The position numbers and the translations under genes are program-made. Positions 9,793 to 25,612 of a DNA stretch of 64,000 nucleotides are shown here, piece by piece; position 1 is the stretch's first letter, and each line of letters opens with the position of its first letter. Under the pieces are notes generated by a model that was not told the origin of the DNA, did no database searches, and worked only from the letters and a program-made list of their open reading frames with translations. The DNA is from Euzebya pacifica (GTDB taxonomy: Bacteria; Actinomycetota; Nitriliruptoria; Euzebyales; Euzebyaceae). The DNA lies in assembly GCF_003344865.1 (NCBI RefSeq), contig NZ_CP031165.1:3415910-3479909 (forward strand), read 5' to 3'.

Positions 9793-10347
9793 TCAGTTGA
9801 TCGAGGTGGTCAGGGTGCCGGTGTACTCGCCGGGGGCCTTCCCGGTGATCGGGACGGTGATGGTGCCGTTGACGGTGTAGCTGTTGGCACCCAGGCCGAG
9901 TCCCAGGCCGATGGCGACGATGGCGGTGCCGTTCAGCGCGCCGCCGGCCCCGAGGACACCCGGGGCAGGGCTGCCGCCGCCCGTGGTGGCCGAGGTCGAC
10001 AGCCAGATCATGCCGGCGTTGCTGATCGTGTCCGAGCCGTTGGTCAGGTCCGTCGCGCTGGCCGTCGCGGTGAATACACCGGGGAGGGTGCGGGCGTCGG
10101 TGATGACGATGCCGTTGACCGGGATCGTGGCGGTGATCCCCGACGTCGAGGTCACGTCGGTCGTCGCGCTCGCAGCGGCGGGGGCATCGATGGACAGGGT
10201 GCCGGAGTTGGTGAGCGACAGGGTGAGCGCGGTGGTGTCCGCGCCGACCGGCAGGACGGTGCCCGCCCCCACCAGGGCAGCAGCGGTGACGAGCGCGATG
10301 CTGGTGCGACGACGGGTGGCGGCTCGACCTGGGGAATACGTCCTCAT
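9793..10347 (-). CDS. WxL-like small secreted protein (pair A)
   Basis: 184 aa with a signal peptide (TSIALVTAAALVGAGTVLPVGA) and an all-beta Thr/Ser/Gly/Ala-rich mature part. Two segments match the WxL surface domain plan: VITDARTLPGVFTATASATDL (the usual D-x-R...GW, here with Phe in place of Trp) and the C-terminal VPITGKAPGEYTGTLTTSI (usual AGxYTATLTWTL). Tryptophans of the true WxL motif are absent, so this is WxL-like, not canonical. The start ATG overlaps the preceding stop (TGATG at 10345-10349), giving tight coupling to the DUF916-like gene upstream. No cysteine or LPXTG anchor is seen. Confidence 0.65.
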   Translation of the reverse strand: MRTYSPGRAATRRRTSIALVTAAALVGAGTVLPVGADTTALTLSLTNSGTLSIDAPAAASATTDVTSTSGITATIPVNGIVITDARTLPGVFTATASATDLTNGSDTISNAGMIWLSTSATTGGGSPAPGVLGAGGALNGTAIVAIGLGLGLGANSYTVNGTITVPITGKAPGEYTGTLTTSIN

Positions 10348-11699
10348 CAGGGCCTGATCGGCCGCGGTGCCACGGAGCTGAGTCGTTCGGGCGAACCGAT
10401 CCGGACCGTCGTAGGCGTCGGGAGGTCGATCCGGACGGTTACGTCAGGTTCCGCCGTCGCCCGGGGGCGACGACGGCGGCACGGGTGGTGGCGGCGCCGA
10501 GGCCGCTGGCCGGGGCCTGCCGGGCGGAGGGGGAGGTGGCTCGGGTGAGGAGGCCCCGGGCGGTGGCCGCCCGGGCGGCGGCGGGGTGGCGGCCCACCCG
10601 ACGTACCGGGGGCCTCCCAACCCGCAGCGGCCGCCGGCCTGCGACCTGGGTCGGGAACCGTCGGCGCCGGGCTCGGATCGTCCGTCCGCGTCGCCCGTCG
10701 TCGTCCCCACCACACGCCGAGCGCGACGAGCAGGAGCAGCAGCAGTCCGAGGCCGAGCGCCACGACTGGTACTCGCGGGCCGTCGTCGTCCTCGGCGTCC
10801 ACGACCACCGCGTCCTGCGGGGCACCTTCTGCCCCCGCCTCGTCGGGGAAGTCCAGGCGGGCGGTGGCCTCCCTGACCAGCGTTCCGGAGGTCAACGTCA
10901 GGCGCGCATCCCACGGACCGCTGGGGATCGCGTCGTCGAGCTCCACGTCGAGCTCGACCGTCGCCGAGGGGACGAGCGTGGTGCCGGGCGTCACCTCGTA
11001 GGGACCGGCGGTCAGGCCCGCGGGCCCCTGGTCGAGGGCCAGCTCGCCGCTGAAGTCCAGGGCCCGGCCACCGGTGTTGGTGACCACGGCACGCACGACG
11101 CGGACGCCGTCGTCCCTGGTTGCCCCGGCAAGGGACTCGATGCGGAAGTCGGTGGTGGGCTCGCCGCCGGGTCCCACGGACAGGTAGACCCGGATCCCGA
11201 CGCGGGCGGCGACGCCGAGCTCACCCTCCCCCACGTCGGAGGGTGGGCCGCGCTCGGCCAGCACGACGCCGTACCGCTCCCCCTCCGTGGCGTCGGGAGG
11301 GACGTCGATCCGCAGCGTCGCGGTCGCGGTCCCACGCGGGGCCACCTCCACCGTCGCCGGGTCGACGCTGATCCACGAGGACAGCTCGTTGCCCTCTCGG
11401 CCGGCCCCCGGGACGAAGGCATCGCCGACGATCTCGGCGCCGACCGGGTACAGCTCGAGCAACGACGCGGTGTCGTAGCCGTTGGTGACCTCGAAGTCGC
11501 GTTCGATCGTGGTGCCCGGCGCGACGTGGTCGATCACGTAGGACAGGGCACGGGGGTCGTCGACCCGGTCGGCGGGCGCCTCCAGCAGGCGGATGCCGAG
11601 GCCGTCGCGTACCTCCTGGGCGGACGCGCCGGTGCCGACGAGGACGGTGAGCAGCAGGACGCCCAGCAGGCGGGACATCGACATCGAACGGATCCGCAT
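10347..11699 (-). CDS. DUF916-like secreted, membrane-anchored protein (pair B)
   Basis: 450 aa from the ATG at 11699, which directly precedes a signal peptide (SRLLGVLLLTVLVGTGASAQ). The body parallels pair A closely: YVIDHVAPGTTIERDFEVTN, WISVDPATVEVAPRGTAT, RIDVPPDATEGERYGVVLAE, RVGIRVYLSVGPGGEP, VVTNTGGRALDFSGELAL. A membrane helix follows near 325-345 (VVALGLGLLLLLLVALGVWW) and then a long, Arg/Pro-rich cytoplasmic tail of about 100 residues that pair A lacks. The tail frame was checked because another frame gives a proline-rich tail too; the TGATG junction to the next gene supports the annotated frame. A 13-bp hairpin lies in the leader. Confidence 0.72.
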   Translation of the reverse strand: MRIRSMSMSRLLGVLLLTVLVGTGASAQEVRDGLGIRLLEAPADRVDDPRALSYVIDHVAPGTTIERDFEVTNGYDTASLLELYPVGAEIVGDAFVPGAGREGNELSSWISVDPATVEVAPRGTATATLRIDVPPDATEGERYGVVLAERGPPSDVGEGELGVAARVGIRVYLSVGPGGEPTTDFRIESLAGATRDDGVRVVRAVVTNTGGRALDFSGELALDQGPAGLTAGPYEVTPGTTLVPSATVELDVELDDAIPSGPWDARLTLTSGTLVREATARLDFPDEAGAEGAPQDAVVVDAEDDDGPRVPVVALGLGLLLLLLVALGVWWGRRRATRTDDPSPAPTVPDPGRRPAAAAGWEAPGTSGGPPPRRRPGGHRPGPPHPSHLPLRPAGPGQRPRRRHHPCRRRRPRATAEPDVTVRIDLPTPTTVRIGSPERLSSVAPRPIRP

Positions 11700-11720
11700 C
11701 GCGGCTGACCATAACTGGCA

Positions 11721-11754
11721 CAGCCGGCCCCGGGGATGGAACCGGGGCCGGCTG
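11721..11754 (-). terminator. strong hairpin between the first WxL-like gene and its DUF916-like partner
   Basis: Perfect 13-base arms CAGCCGGCCCCGG (11721-11733) and CCGGGGCCGGCTG (11742-11754), loop of 8. It sits between the WxL-like stop (11802) and the next start (11699). No clear T-run follows on the minus strand. It could be a partial terminator or an RNA-stabilising stem that favours the first gene's product. Confidence 0.6.
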
Positions 11755-11801
11755 CGGGTCGTTGCCCCCACGAGGGCCACGGTGCGAGAAGGGTGGCTGC
11801 G

Positions 11802-12326
11802 CTAGGAGATCGTGGTCGTCAGGGTGCCTGTGTACTCGCCGGCGCGAGCGTTGAGGGGGACGGGAACCGTGATGGCCCCGTCGACCGTGAACTCGCCCGG
11901 GCTCACGAGCGGCGCCCCCACGGCGATGACAGAGGAGACACCCAGGGAGCCTCCCGCAGGCAGGCTGATGGCGGTCTGCCCCTCCGCGGGTGTGATGGAG
12001 TCGGTTCCCCAGAGCAGGGTCGTGGCCAAGATCGTCTCGCCGACCTCGTCGCCGCCCCCAGTTGTCAGGTCCGTGGCGCTGGCAGTAGCCGTCCACCCGA
12101 GAAGCGAGCCGCGGCCGTCGTCGATGGCGACCGTCGGCACGTCGACCACCACCGTGCTGTTGATGCCACCGCTGCCGGTGACCGTGGCGGGTGCGTCGAT
12201 CGTCAGGTTGCCTCCGGCGATGGTGACGGTGATGGTGGTCTCGTCCGCCCCGCTCGGACCGGCCACGAAGGCGAGCATGGAGGCAGCAGCGACGGTGGCG
12301 GCAAGCAGGGGGCGACGACGGATCAT
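11802..12326 (-). CDS. WxL-like small secreted protein (pair B)
   Basis: 174 aa, first gene of the four-gene surface locus. The ATG at 12326 is preferred over one 45 bases upstream because GAGGAA sits 7 bases before it and the signal peptide (PLLAATVAAASMLAFVAGPSGA) then starts at the right distance. The mature part shows the WxL-like segments more clearly than its paralogue: AIDDGRGSLLGWTATASATDL (with the Trp retained) and VPLNARAGEYTGTLTTTIS at the end. The canonical second W-x-L is not present. Together with pair A this makes the order WxL, DUF916, WxL, DUF916, as if one two-gene unit had duplicated. Confidence 0.65.
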   Translation of the reverse strand: MIRRRPLLAATVAAASMLAFVAGPSGADETTITVTIAGGNLTIDAPATVTGSGGINSTVVVDVPTVAIDDGRGSLLGWTATASATDLTTGGGDEVGETILATTLLWGTDSITPAEGQTAISLPAGGSLGVSSVIAVGAPLVSPGEFTVDGAITVPVPLNARAGEYTGTLTTTIS

Positions 12327-12430
12327 GGGGGGGTTCCTCGGGTGACGTACGTTCGGTGACACTCTCTGCATCGCCGCGTTACGTAGAGGAGTTGATGGTC
12401 CATTCGGGTCATTAGTCGCCCGCGGCGGAA

Positions 12431-13012
12431 CTAGTCAGCCCACCGCACGATCTCGTCTAGGTCGAGCCTGGAGCGGTTCTGGGACCCGGGTCGGCCGTCC
12501 TCGACGGGGTGGCCGAGGGTCACCAGTCCGATCGGGTCCCAGGCCTCGGGGATCCCGGCCGCGTCCCGCAGGACCTGGCTGTCGACGGCGAGGAACCCCG
12601 CCCCCAGGCCCTCCTCGACCGCCGCCAGCAGCAGCATGCCGAACGCCGCGCCGCCGTCGACCCACGCGAAGGGCGCCGACCAGCCGTCCGGCCCGACCGA
12701 CGCCGCCTTGTCCGCCTCGGCGTAGCGGCGGTCGTAGGCCCCGGCATCCACGCAGGGGATGACGTGCACCGGGGCGACCGACAACCATGGCTGCAGACCG
12801 CGAGCCACGTGGTGGGGTTCACCGCAGGCGTCGGCGATTCGTTGTCGGGCCGCCTGGCCGACGGCGACGACGAACCGCTGTGGCTGGCTGAACCCGGCAC
12901 TCGGTCCCCGGCGGGCGGTGTCGAGCACGCGTCGCAGGACCGCCGGGTCGACCGGATCCGGTCGATACCGTCGCACCATGCGGCGCCGACGCACGACCTC
13001 GTTGAACTCCAT
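12431..13012 (-). CDS. nitroreductase family protein
   Basis: 193-aa FMN-dependent NAD(P)H oxidoreductase of the nitroreductase fold. N-terminal MEFNEVVRRRRMVRRYRPDPVD is the family's FMN-phosphate binding RRS/RRxxR-type start, followed by ARRGPSAGFSQPQRFVV (flavin contact) and a C-terminal GIPEAWDPIGLVTLGHP segment. ATG 13012 is chosen from that homology, with AAGGAC about 7 bases upstream; the longer frame is only antisense overhang from the next gene. It starts 23 bases after the topoisomerase stop, so the two are likely cotranscribed, although there is no functional link. Substrate not predictable; some relatives act on F420 or aromatic compounds. Confidence 0.82.
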   Translation of the reverse strand: MEFNEVVRRRRMVRRYRPDPVDPAVLRRVLDTARRGPSAGFSQPQRFVVAVGQAARQRIADACGEPHHVARGLQPWLSVAPVHVIPCVDAGAYDRRYAEADKAASVGPDGWSAPFAWVDGGAAFGMLLLAAVEEGLGAGFLAVDSQVLRDAAGIPEAWDPIGLVTLGHPVEDGRPGSQNRSRLDLDEIVRWAD

Positions 13013-13035
13013 CGACGTGTCCTTCGGTGCGACGG

Positions 13036-16545
<3,510 letters not shown>

Positions 16546-16631
16546 GCCCCCAGTGTGGCAAGCGGGTGCGACATCGCCGGGCAGGCAGAGCAAGCCAGGT
16601 GATTGACGGTTCCACCCCAGCGGGCGTACGT

Positions 16632-16663
16632 TTCACCACACGATGAATTCATCACGAGGTGAA
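16632..16663. promoter_or_regulatory. 32-bp palindrome, candidate TetR operator
   Basis: Dyad centred at 16647/16648: TTCACC-4-GATGAA | TTCATC-4-GGTGAA, 13 of 16 positions symmetrical, with a perfect 12-bp core GATGAATTCATC. It lies between the topoisomerase start (16545) and the exporter permease start (16699), where the promoters of both must be. The exporter operon ends in a TetR gene, so autoregulation through this site is the simple reading. Confidence 0.65.
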
Positions 16664-16698
16664 TACCCGCGGCGCGATGCGCGGCCGAGGGGGTCCCG

Positions 16699-17688
16699 GT
16701 GGAAGCGATGATCCGCAAGGAGTTCGAGCAGCTGCGTCGCGACCGACGCACCGTCGCGATGCTGGTGGCGGTCCCGCTGCTGATGCTCGTCGTCTTCGGC
16801 TACGCCGCCCGCTTCGACGTCGAGACCGTGCGAACCGCCGTGCTCGGCCAGGCCCCACCCGCCGGCGCACTTTCCGCCGCCTTCGACATCCTCGAGACGG
16901 TCCCTGCCGACGCCGACCCCGTCGACGTGCTGCGTCGCAACGACATCGACGCCGTGCTGATCCCCAGCGAGGACCGGGTGCTGGTCGACGGGACGAACCT
17001 GTTCGCCGGTCAGCTCGTCCAGCGCCTGACCGCGACGTCACCGTTGCAGGCAGAGGTGTTGTTCAACCCGGACCTGGACACCACAACCGTGATGGTCCCG
17101 GCCCTGGTCGGCCTCATCATGTTGTTCATCGGGGCGCTGGCCACCAGCCTCGGCGTGGTCCGGGAACGCCAGACCGGCACGATGGAACAGCTGGCGGTCA
17201 TGCCCTTCTCCCCCACCGACCTGTTCGTCGGAAAGCTCGCGCCGTACCTCGCGATCGCGGTGCTGGACCTGCTGGTCATCGTCGGGGTCGGCTTGCTGGT
17301 GTTCTCCGTGCCCTTCGTCGGATCGCCGTTGCTGTTCGCCGCGGGTGCGGGGCTGTTCCTCTTCGTCGCCCTGTCGCTGGGGGTGCTCATCTCCACGGTC
17401 TCCGACAACCAGGGACAGGCCGTCCAGCTCGCGCTCATGGTCCTGCTCCCCCAGGTGATGCTCTCCGGCCTGATCTTTCCCATCGAGTCCATGGCCGGGC
17501 CCCTGCAGGTCGTCGCACGGGTGCTGCCGCTCACCTGGTTCAACGAGATCGCGCGAGGGGTGATGATCCGAGGGGCAGGGATGGCCGAGGTGTGGGTGCC
17601 GATGGTCGTGCTCGTCGGCATGGGCGGCGTGGTGTTCCTGGCCGCCATCCGACGCTTCGGCCGCGTGCTGACCGGGGGTGCTGCGTGA
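16699..17688 (+). CDS. ABC-2 permease of YbhF/S/R-like exporter
   Basis: 329-aa membrane protein. One N-terminal helix (TVAMLVAVPLLMLVVFGYAARFDV) is followed by a large external loop and then five helices in the C-terminal half, with the typical RERQTGTMEQLAVMPFSPTDLFVGKLAPYL segment. This is the YhhJ/YbhS/YbhR arrangement. GTG at 16699 is preceded by GAGGGGG at 6-7 bases; ATG at 16708 is the alternative. The TGA overlaps the ATPase GTG (GTGA at 17685). Most YbhF systems have two permeases; here only one is present, so it would act as a homodimer or with a partner elsewhere. Efflux of small toxic compounds is inferred. Confidence 0.86.
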   Translation: MEAMIRKEFEQLRRDRRTVAMLVAVPLLMLVVFGYAARFDVETVRTAVLGQAPPAGALSAAFDILETVPADADPVDVLRRNDIDAVLIPSEDRVLVDGTNLFAGQLVQRLTATSPLQAEVLFNPDLDTTTVMVPALVGLIMLFIGALATSLGVVRERQTGTMEQLAVMPFSPTDLFVGKLAPYLAIAVLDLLVIVGVGLLVFSVPFVGSPLLFAAGAGLFLFVALSLGVLISTVSDNQGQAVQLALMVLLPQVMLSGLIFPIESMAGPLQVVARVLPLTWFNEIARGVMIRGAGMAEVWVPMVVLVGMGGVVFLAAIRRFGRVLTGGAA

Positions 17689-19475
17689 GGACCCGGCCCA
17701 TGGCCTCCGCCCCCACCGATGGTCCCCTGCTCGTCCTGCGCGGCGTGACCGTCGACATCGCAGGCCAACCAGCCGTTCGCGACATCGACCTGACGGTTCC
17801 ACCCGGCTCCATCGTGGCCCTCGTGGGCGGCGACGGGGCCGGGAAGACCACCCTCCTCCGCACGTTGGCGGGCCGCCTCCGGCCGAACGACGGACGGATC
17901 AGCCGCGCGGAGGGCCTGACCGCCGGCGTCATGCCCGCGACCGGGGCGGTGTTCGAGGACCTGACGGTCGCCGAGCACATCGCCTTCGCGCGACGGGCGC
18001 ACCACCTGCGGGCCGACACCGGGCACGAGCTGCTCGTGCGGATGGGGCTCGGCGACGCCGTGCACCGCCTCGCGGGGCGGCTGTCGGGCGGCATGCGCCA
18101 GAAGCTCGCGCTGGCCGTGGCGCTGCAGCACCAGCCCGACCTCCTGCTGCTCGACGAACCAACGACCGGCGTCGACCCGATCAGCCGAGCCGAGATCTGG
18201 CGGTTGCTGACCGAGGAGGTGGCTGCTGGCCGGACCGTCGTGATGGCCACGACCTACCTCGACGAGGCTGCTCGCGCCTCCACCGTCGTGGTCATGCACG
18301 ACGGCGACGTCCTGGACCGCGGCACCGCTGCGGAGATCCGGCAGCGGATGCCCGGCGAGCTCACGACGGGCCCCCAGCCGCTGCCCGGCGTGCGGTCGTG
18401 GCGGCGCGGGGCGGCCTGGCGGCGTTGGCACCCCGATGGCGTCCCACCGATCGCTGCCCGCGAGCGGATCGACCCGGACCTCGAGGACGCGGTCGTCGTG
18501 GCCACCCTTCGCCGTGCCACAGCCGACGAACTTGAGCCCGGCCCGACCACGCCCCGATTTCGTCGGCCCGCACGACCGAGCGGACCGCGCACACCGGCGG
18601 TTGCGGCCGACGACGCCTCGATCCGGTTCGGCCCCGTGTCGGCCGTGCAGGCGGTGTCACTGCACGTGGACCCGGGCGAGGTCGTCGGCCTGCTCGGGGC
18701 CAACGGGGCGGGCAAGACCACGCTGATCCGGGCGCTGCTCGGCCTGCAACGGCTGACCGACGGCAGGGCCGAGCTCCTGGGTGGCCCGCCGGGCCCCGCC
18801 ACGCGGGCGCGTGTCGGGTACGTCCCCCAGGGACTCGGGCTGTACCAGGACCTCACCGTCGCGGCCAACCGTCGGTTCCAGCAGGCCGCCTACGGTGTCC
18901 ACGCCGACCCACCGACGACGGTGGCGGGCATCGACGAGGGCACGCTGGTCGGTGCCCTCCCCCTGGGCCTGCAGCGGCGGCTGGCCTTCGCCGTTGCCAC
19001 CGCTCATCGGCCCGACCTGCTGATCCTCGACGAGCCCACCTCGGGCGTCGGCCCACTCGGACGGGCCCGGTTGTGGGAGGACATCCACGACGCCGCCACC
19101 GCGGGCACGGCCGTGCTGGTGACGACCCACCATCTCGCGGAGGCGGAGCAGTGCCAGCGGCTGGTCGTGATGGCCGCGGGCGTGGTCGTGGCCAGCGGCA
19201 CCGTCGAGGCGGTTATCGGCGGACAGGAGGCGGTGACCGTTCCGACGTCCGACCCGGGTCCGGTGGTCGATGCCCTCGTCCGCGCACACATCGCCGCGAC
19301 GCTCGCCGACGGCGGGGTGGCCACGGCAGACGCGGATGCCGACCGCGTGCGGGAGGTGTTGCGCGCGGCAGGCCTGCCGGACATCGTGACCACGAGGCCG
19401 GCCACGCTCGAGGAACGGTTCGTCACGCTCGGCGCCGAACGGGACGTCCGGGAACCGCGGATGGTGTCGACGTGA
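17685..19475 (+). CDS. double-NBD ABC transporter ATP-binding protein (YbhF-like)
   Basis: 596 aa with two nucleotide-binding domains in one chain. NBD1 has Walker A GGDGAGKTT near 50, signature LSGGMRQK and Walker B LLLLDEPTTG. A linker rich in Arg/Pro joins to NBD2, which has Walker A GANGAGKTT, a degenerate signature (LPLGLQRR in place of LSGGxxQR) and Walker B LLILDEPTSG. The last 80 residues form a small C-terminal domain. GTG at 17685 overlaps the permease stop; ATG at 17700 is the alternative. The same order permease, fused ATPase and TetR is known from YbhFSR with CecR in E. coli, there linked to cation and antibiotic efflux. Confidence 0.88.
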   Translation: MRTRPMASAPTDGPLLVLRGVTVDIAGQPAVRDIDLTVPPGSIVALVGGDGAGKTTLLRTLAGRLRPNDGRISRAEGLTAGVMPATGAVFEDLTVAEHIAFARRAHHLRADTGHELLVRMGLGDAVHRLAGRLSGGMRQKLALAVALQHQPDLLLLDEPTTGVDPISRAEIWRLLTEEVAAGRTVVMATTYLDEAARASTVVVMHDGDVLDRGTAAEIRQRMPGELTTGPQPLPGVRSWRRGAAWRRWHPDGVPPIAARERIDPDLEDAVVVATLRRATADELEPGPTTPRFRRPARPSGPRTPAVAADDASIRFGPVSAVQAVSLHVDPGEVVGLLGANGAGKTTLIRALLGLQRLTDGRAELLGGPPGPATRARVGYVPQGLGLYQDLTVAANRRFQQAAYGVHADPPTTVAGIDEGTLVGALPLGLQRRLAFAVATAHRPDLLILDEPTSGVGPLGRARLWEDIHDAATAGTAVLVTTHHLAEAEQCQRLVVMAAGVVVASGTVEAVIGGQEAVTVPTSDPGPVVDALVRAHIAATLADGGVATADADADRVREVLRAAGLPDIVTTRPATLEERFVTLGAERDVREPRMVST

Positions 19476-20039
19476 CGCGGCGAACCGGACGGCGCCCGGG
19501 CGATGCCGACACCCGCGGGGACATCCTGGTCGTGGCCCGGCGCCGTTTCGCACGCGACGGCTACGACGCGACCTCGTTGCGTGGGATCGCGCGCGAGGCC
19601 GAGGTCGACCCGGCGCTCGTGCATCACTACTTCGCGGGGAAAGCGCAGCTGTTCGAGGCGGCGCTGGCGTTGCCGTTCGACGCACCGTCGGTGGTGGCGC
19701 ACGTCCTCGACGGGCCCGTCGACGGGGTGGGCGAACGGCTGGCACGCACGTTCCTGCAGGTCTGGGACGGGCCCGGCAGCGAACACCTCGAGGCCCTGCT
19801 GCGGTCGGCGGCCGCCAACGAGCACGCTGCGCGGATGCTGCGGGAGTTCATGACCGACGCGGTCCTCCGCGAGATCGCCGGAAGCCTGGACGCCGACGAA
19901 CCGGAGCTGCGGGCCGGGTTGTGCGCCGCCCAGCTCGTCGGCGTTGCCCTGCTGCGACGGGTCCTGCACTTCGATGCCCTCGTCACGCCGGATGCGGAGG
20001 AGCTGATCGGATGGCTCGCCCCGACGCTGCAGCGCTACC

Positions 20040-20632
<593 letters not shown>

Positions 20633-20636
<4 letters not shown>

Positions 20637-21865
20637 CCGCCCGACACCACCGCGCCGGCAGCCGCCGGAAGTCGGGTGTGGGTGTCCCGGGAGTCGAGCC
20701 AGCCGTCGGGAAGTCGTACGGGCTTGGGGCCGTGGGTGTGTCCGCGATGCATCGAGACCGCACTCTCGGGCATCGGCGCCTCCCGGTCCACTGTCCCCAG
20801 CAGCTCGGCCATCTCCTCCAGCCGCTCCACGCGGCGCAGGGCGCCACGCAGCGTCTTGCCGAGCTCGAACCCCTGCAGGTACCACCCGGTGTGCTTGCGG
20901 ATGTCACGCATGGCGACTGCCTCTCCGAGATGGTCAACGAGCTTCGTGGCGTGGTCGAGCAGGGTGTCGGCCACCTGGCCGAGGTTCGGCGGTGGCGGCA
21001 CGGGACGGCCGGCCAGCGCCGCCTCGAGCTCGCCGAACAGCCACGGGCGGCCGAGGCAACCGCGGCCGACGACCACGCCGGCACAGCCGGTGCGGGCGAT
21101 CATCTCCACGGCGTCGGCAGCCTGCCAGATGTCGCCGTTGCCGAGCACGGGGACCTCGTCGCCGATGGCGTCGACCAACGCGGCGATGGCGTCCCAGTCG
21201 GCGTGGCCGCCGTAGGCATCCTGTGCGGTGCGACCGTGCAGGGTGACCGCCGCGACGCCGAGGTCCCGCGCGATCCGTCCGGCCTCGATGAAGGTCAGGT
21301 GGTCCGCGTCGATGCCCTTGCGCATCTTGACGGTGACCGGACGACCGCCGGCGGTGGAGACGGCCGCCTCGACGAGCTCGGCGAACAGGCCGAGGCGCCA
21401 CGGCAGCGCCGCGCCGCCACCCATGCGGGTGACCTTGGGGGCTGGGCAACCGAAGTTCAGGTCGATGTGGTCGACCAGGTCGTACTCGGCCAGCACGGCC
21501 ACGCCGTCCCGCATGTGGTCGGGGTCGATCGCGTACAGCTGCAGCGATCGGACCGGCTCGTCGGGGGCGAACGCCGCCCGGAGCATCGTCCGCAACCGAC
21601 CGCCGGACAGCTCGTCGGCCAGCTTCGCCTTGTCCGACTCGGCGTCCAGCGACCCGTCATCGGTGCGGAGCAGGGCCATCGCCCCGTGCTGGTCGGCTTC
21701 GACGAGGGCGCGGGCGCCGACCATCTCGCTGACGTAGAGGCCGCCGCCAAACGCGCGGCAGACGGCACGGAACGGCACGTTGGTGACCCCCGCCATGGGG
21801 GCGAGGACGACCGGCGGGTCGACGGTGACGGCGGTGCGGGCACCGGCCAGGGTCAAGGGGCTCAC
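20633..21865 (-). CDS. dus: tRNA-dihydrouridine synthase (DusB-like)
   Basis: 410-aa FMN-dependent reductase making dihydrouridine in tRNA. The flavin-binding [17 protein letters not shown], the catalytic Cys140 in [45 protein letters not shown] and [15 protein letters not shown] are all in order. At 410 aa it is longer than the usual 320-350, mainly from an acidic/basic insert around 65-100 and a C-terminal extension. GTG start at 21865. Forms an operon with maf through ATGA overlap. The pairing of dus and maf is a conserved-looking house-keeping arrangement rather than a functional complex. Confidence 0.92.
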
Positions 21866-21945
21866 GACCGTCGATGGTGCCAGCGACGGAGCCGATCGCA
21901 GCGTGTGCGGACGACCACCCCGGCCGGAATCAGCCGCGACAGGGG

Positions 21946-22359
21946 TCAGGACTCGCGCAGCTCGGGGCGGTCACGCAGTGCCGCGATGGCGGCGATGGCG
22001 TCCTCGGCCCGGTTCGGCGGGACCAGCAGGTGGTCGTGGTGGAACCCCGCGATGATGTTGCAGGGGATACCCACGACGGCCAGGGCCGCGCTGACCGATG
22101 CGGTCAGCCCGATGGCCTCCAGGGAGGAGTGCACGGCAAGGGTCAGCCAAGCGGACGGGAACTCCGTGTCCATGCCCGCTTCGTCGGCGTCGGACTGGCG
22201 CAGCACGATCGTGGTGCCCTCGACCTCGGTGACGACCGCAGACAGCGGGAGGTCGGGCAGCGGTGTGCCCGGCGGCAGGTTGACGTAGACGTACGTGCCC
22301 TCGCGCTGGCGAACGTCGAGCGATTCGAGCAGCGTTCCCAGATCCGTTTCACCAGCCAT
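21946..22359 (-). CDS. ACT domain-containing protein (DUF2241/ACT_3-ACT_7 type)
   Basis: 137 aa, with an N-terminal half LGTLLESLDVRQREGTYVYVN and a C-terminal half WLTLAVHSSLEAIGLTASVSAAL ... IPCNIIAGFHHDHLLVP, the pattern of the small two-ACT-unit family (PF10000). Such proteins are thought to bind amino acids but have no proven role. A TAGGTT -10 box at 22368-22373 places the transcript start at the ATG, so it is probably leaderless and separate from the topoisomerase gene to its right. It lies between dus and the topoisomerase B subunit with no obvious partner. Confidence 0.85.
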   Translation of the reverse strand: MAGETDLGTLLESLDVRQREGTYVYVNLPPGTPLPDLPLSAVVTEVEGTTIVLRQSDADEAGMDTEFPSAWLTLAVHSSLEAIGLTASVSAALAVVGIPCNIIAGFHHDHLLVPPNRAEDAIAAIAALRDRPELRES

Positions 22360-22367
22360 GGGGCCAC

Positions 22368-22373
22368 AACCTA
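22368..22373 (-). promoter_or_regulatory. -10 box for ACT protein, probably leaderless
   Basis: TAGGTT on the minus strand, 8 bases before the ATG at 22359. Confidence 0.5.
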
Positions 22374-22426
22374 GCCCATGGCGACCGGACGGCCCTGCAG
22401 CGTCGTCAGGACGTCAGATGTCCGTC

Positions 22427-25612
<3,186 letters not shown>

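Noticed and set aside
10439-10914. Frameshift in the DUF916-like B gene giving a Pro-rich tail
   Set aside because: The Arg-rich frame ends in a TGATG overlap with the next gene, so no frameshift is required.
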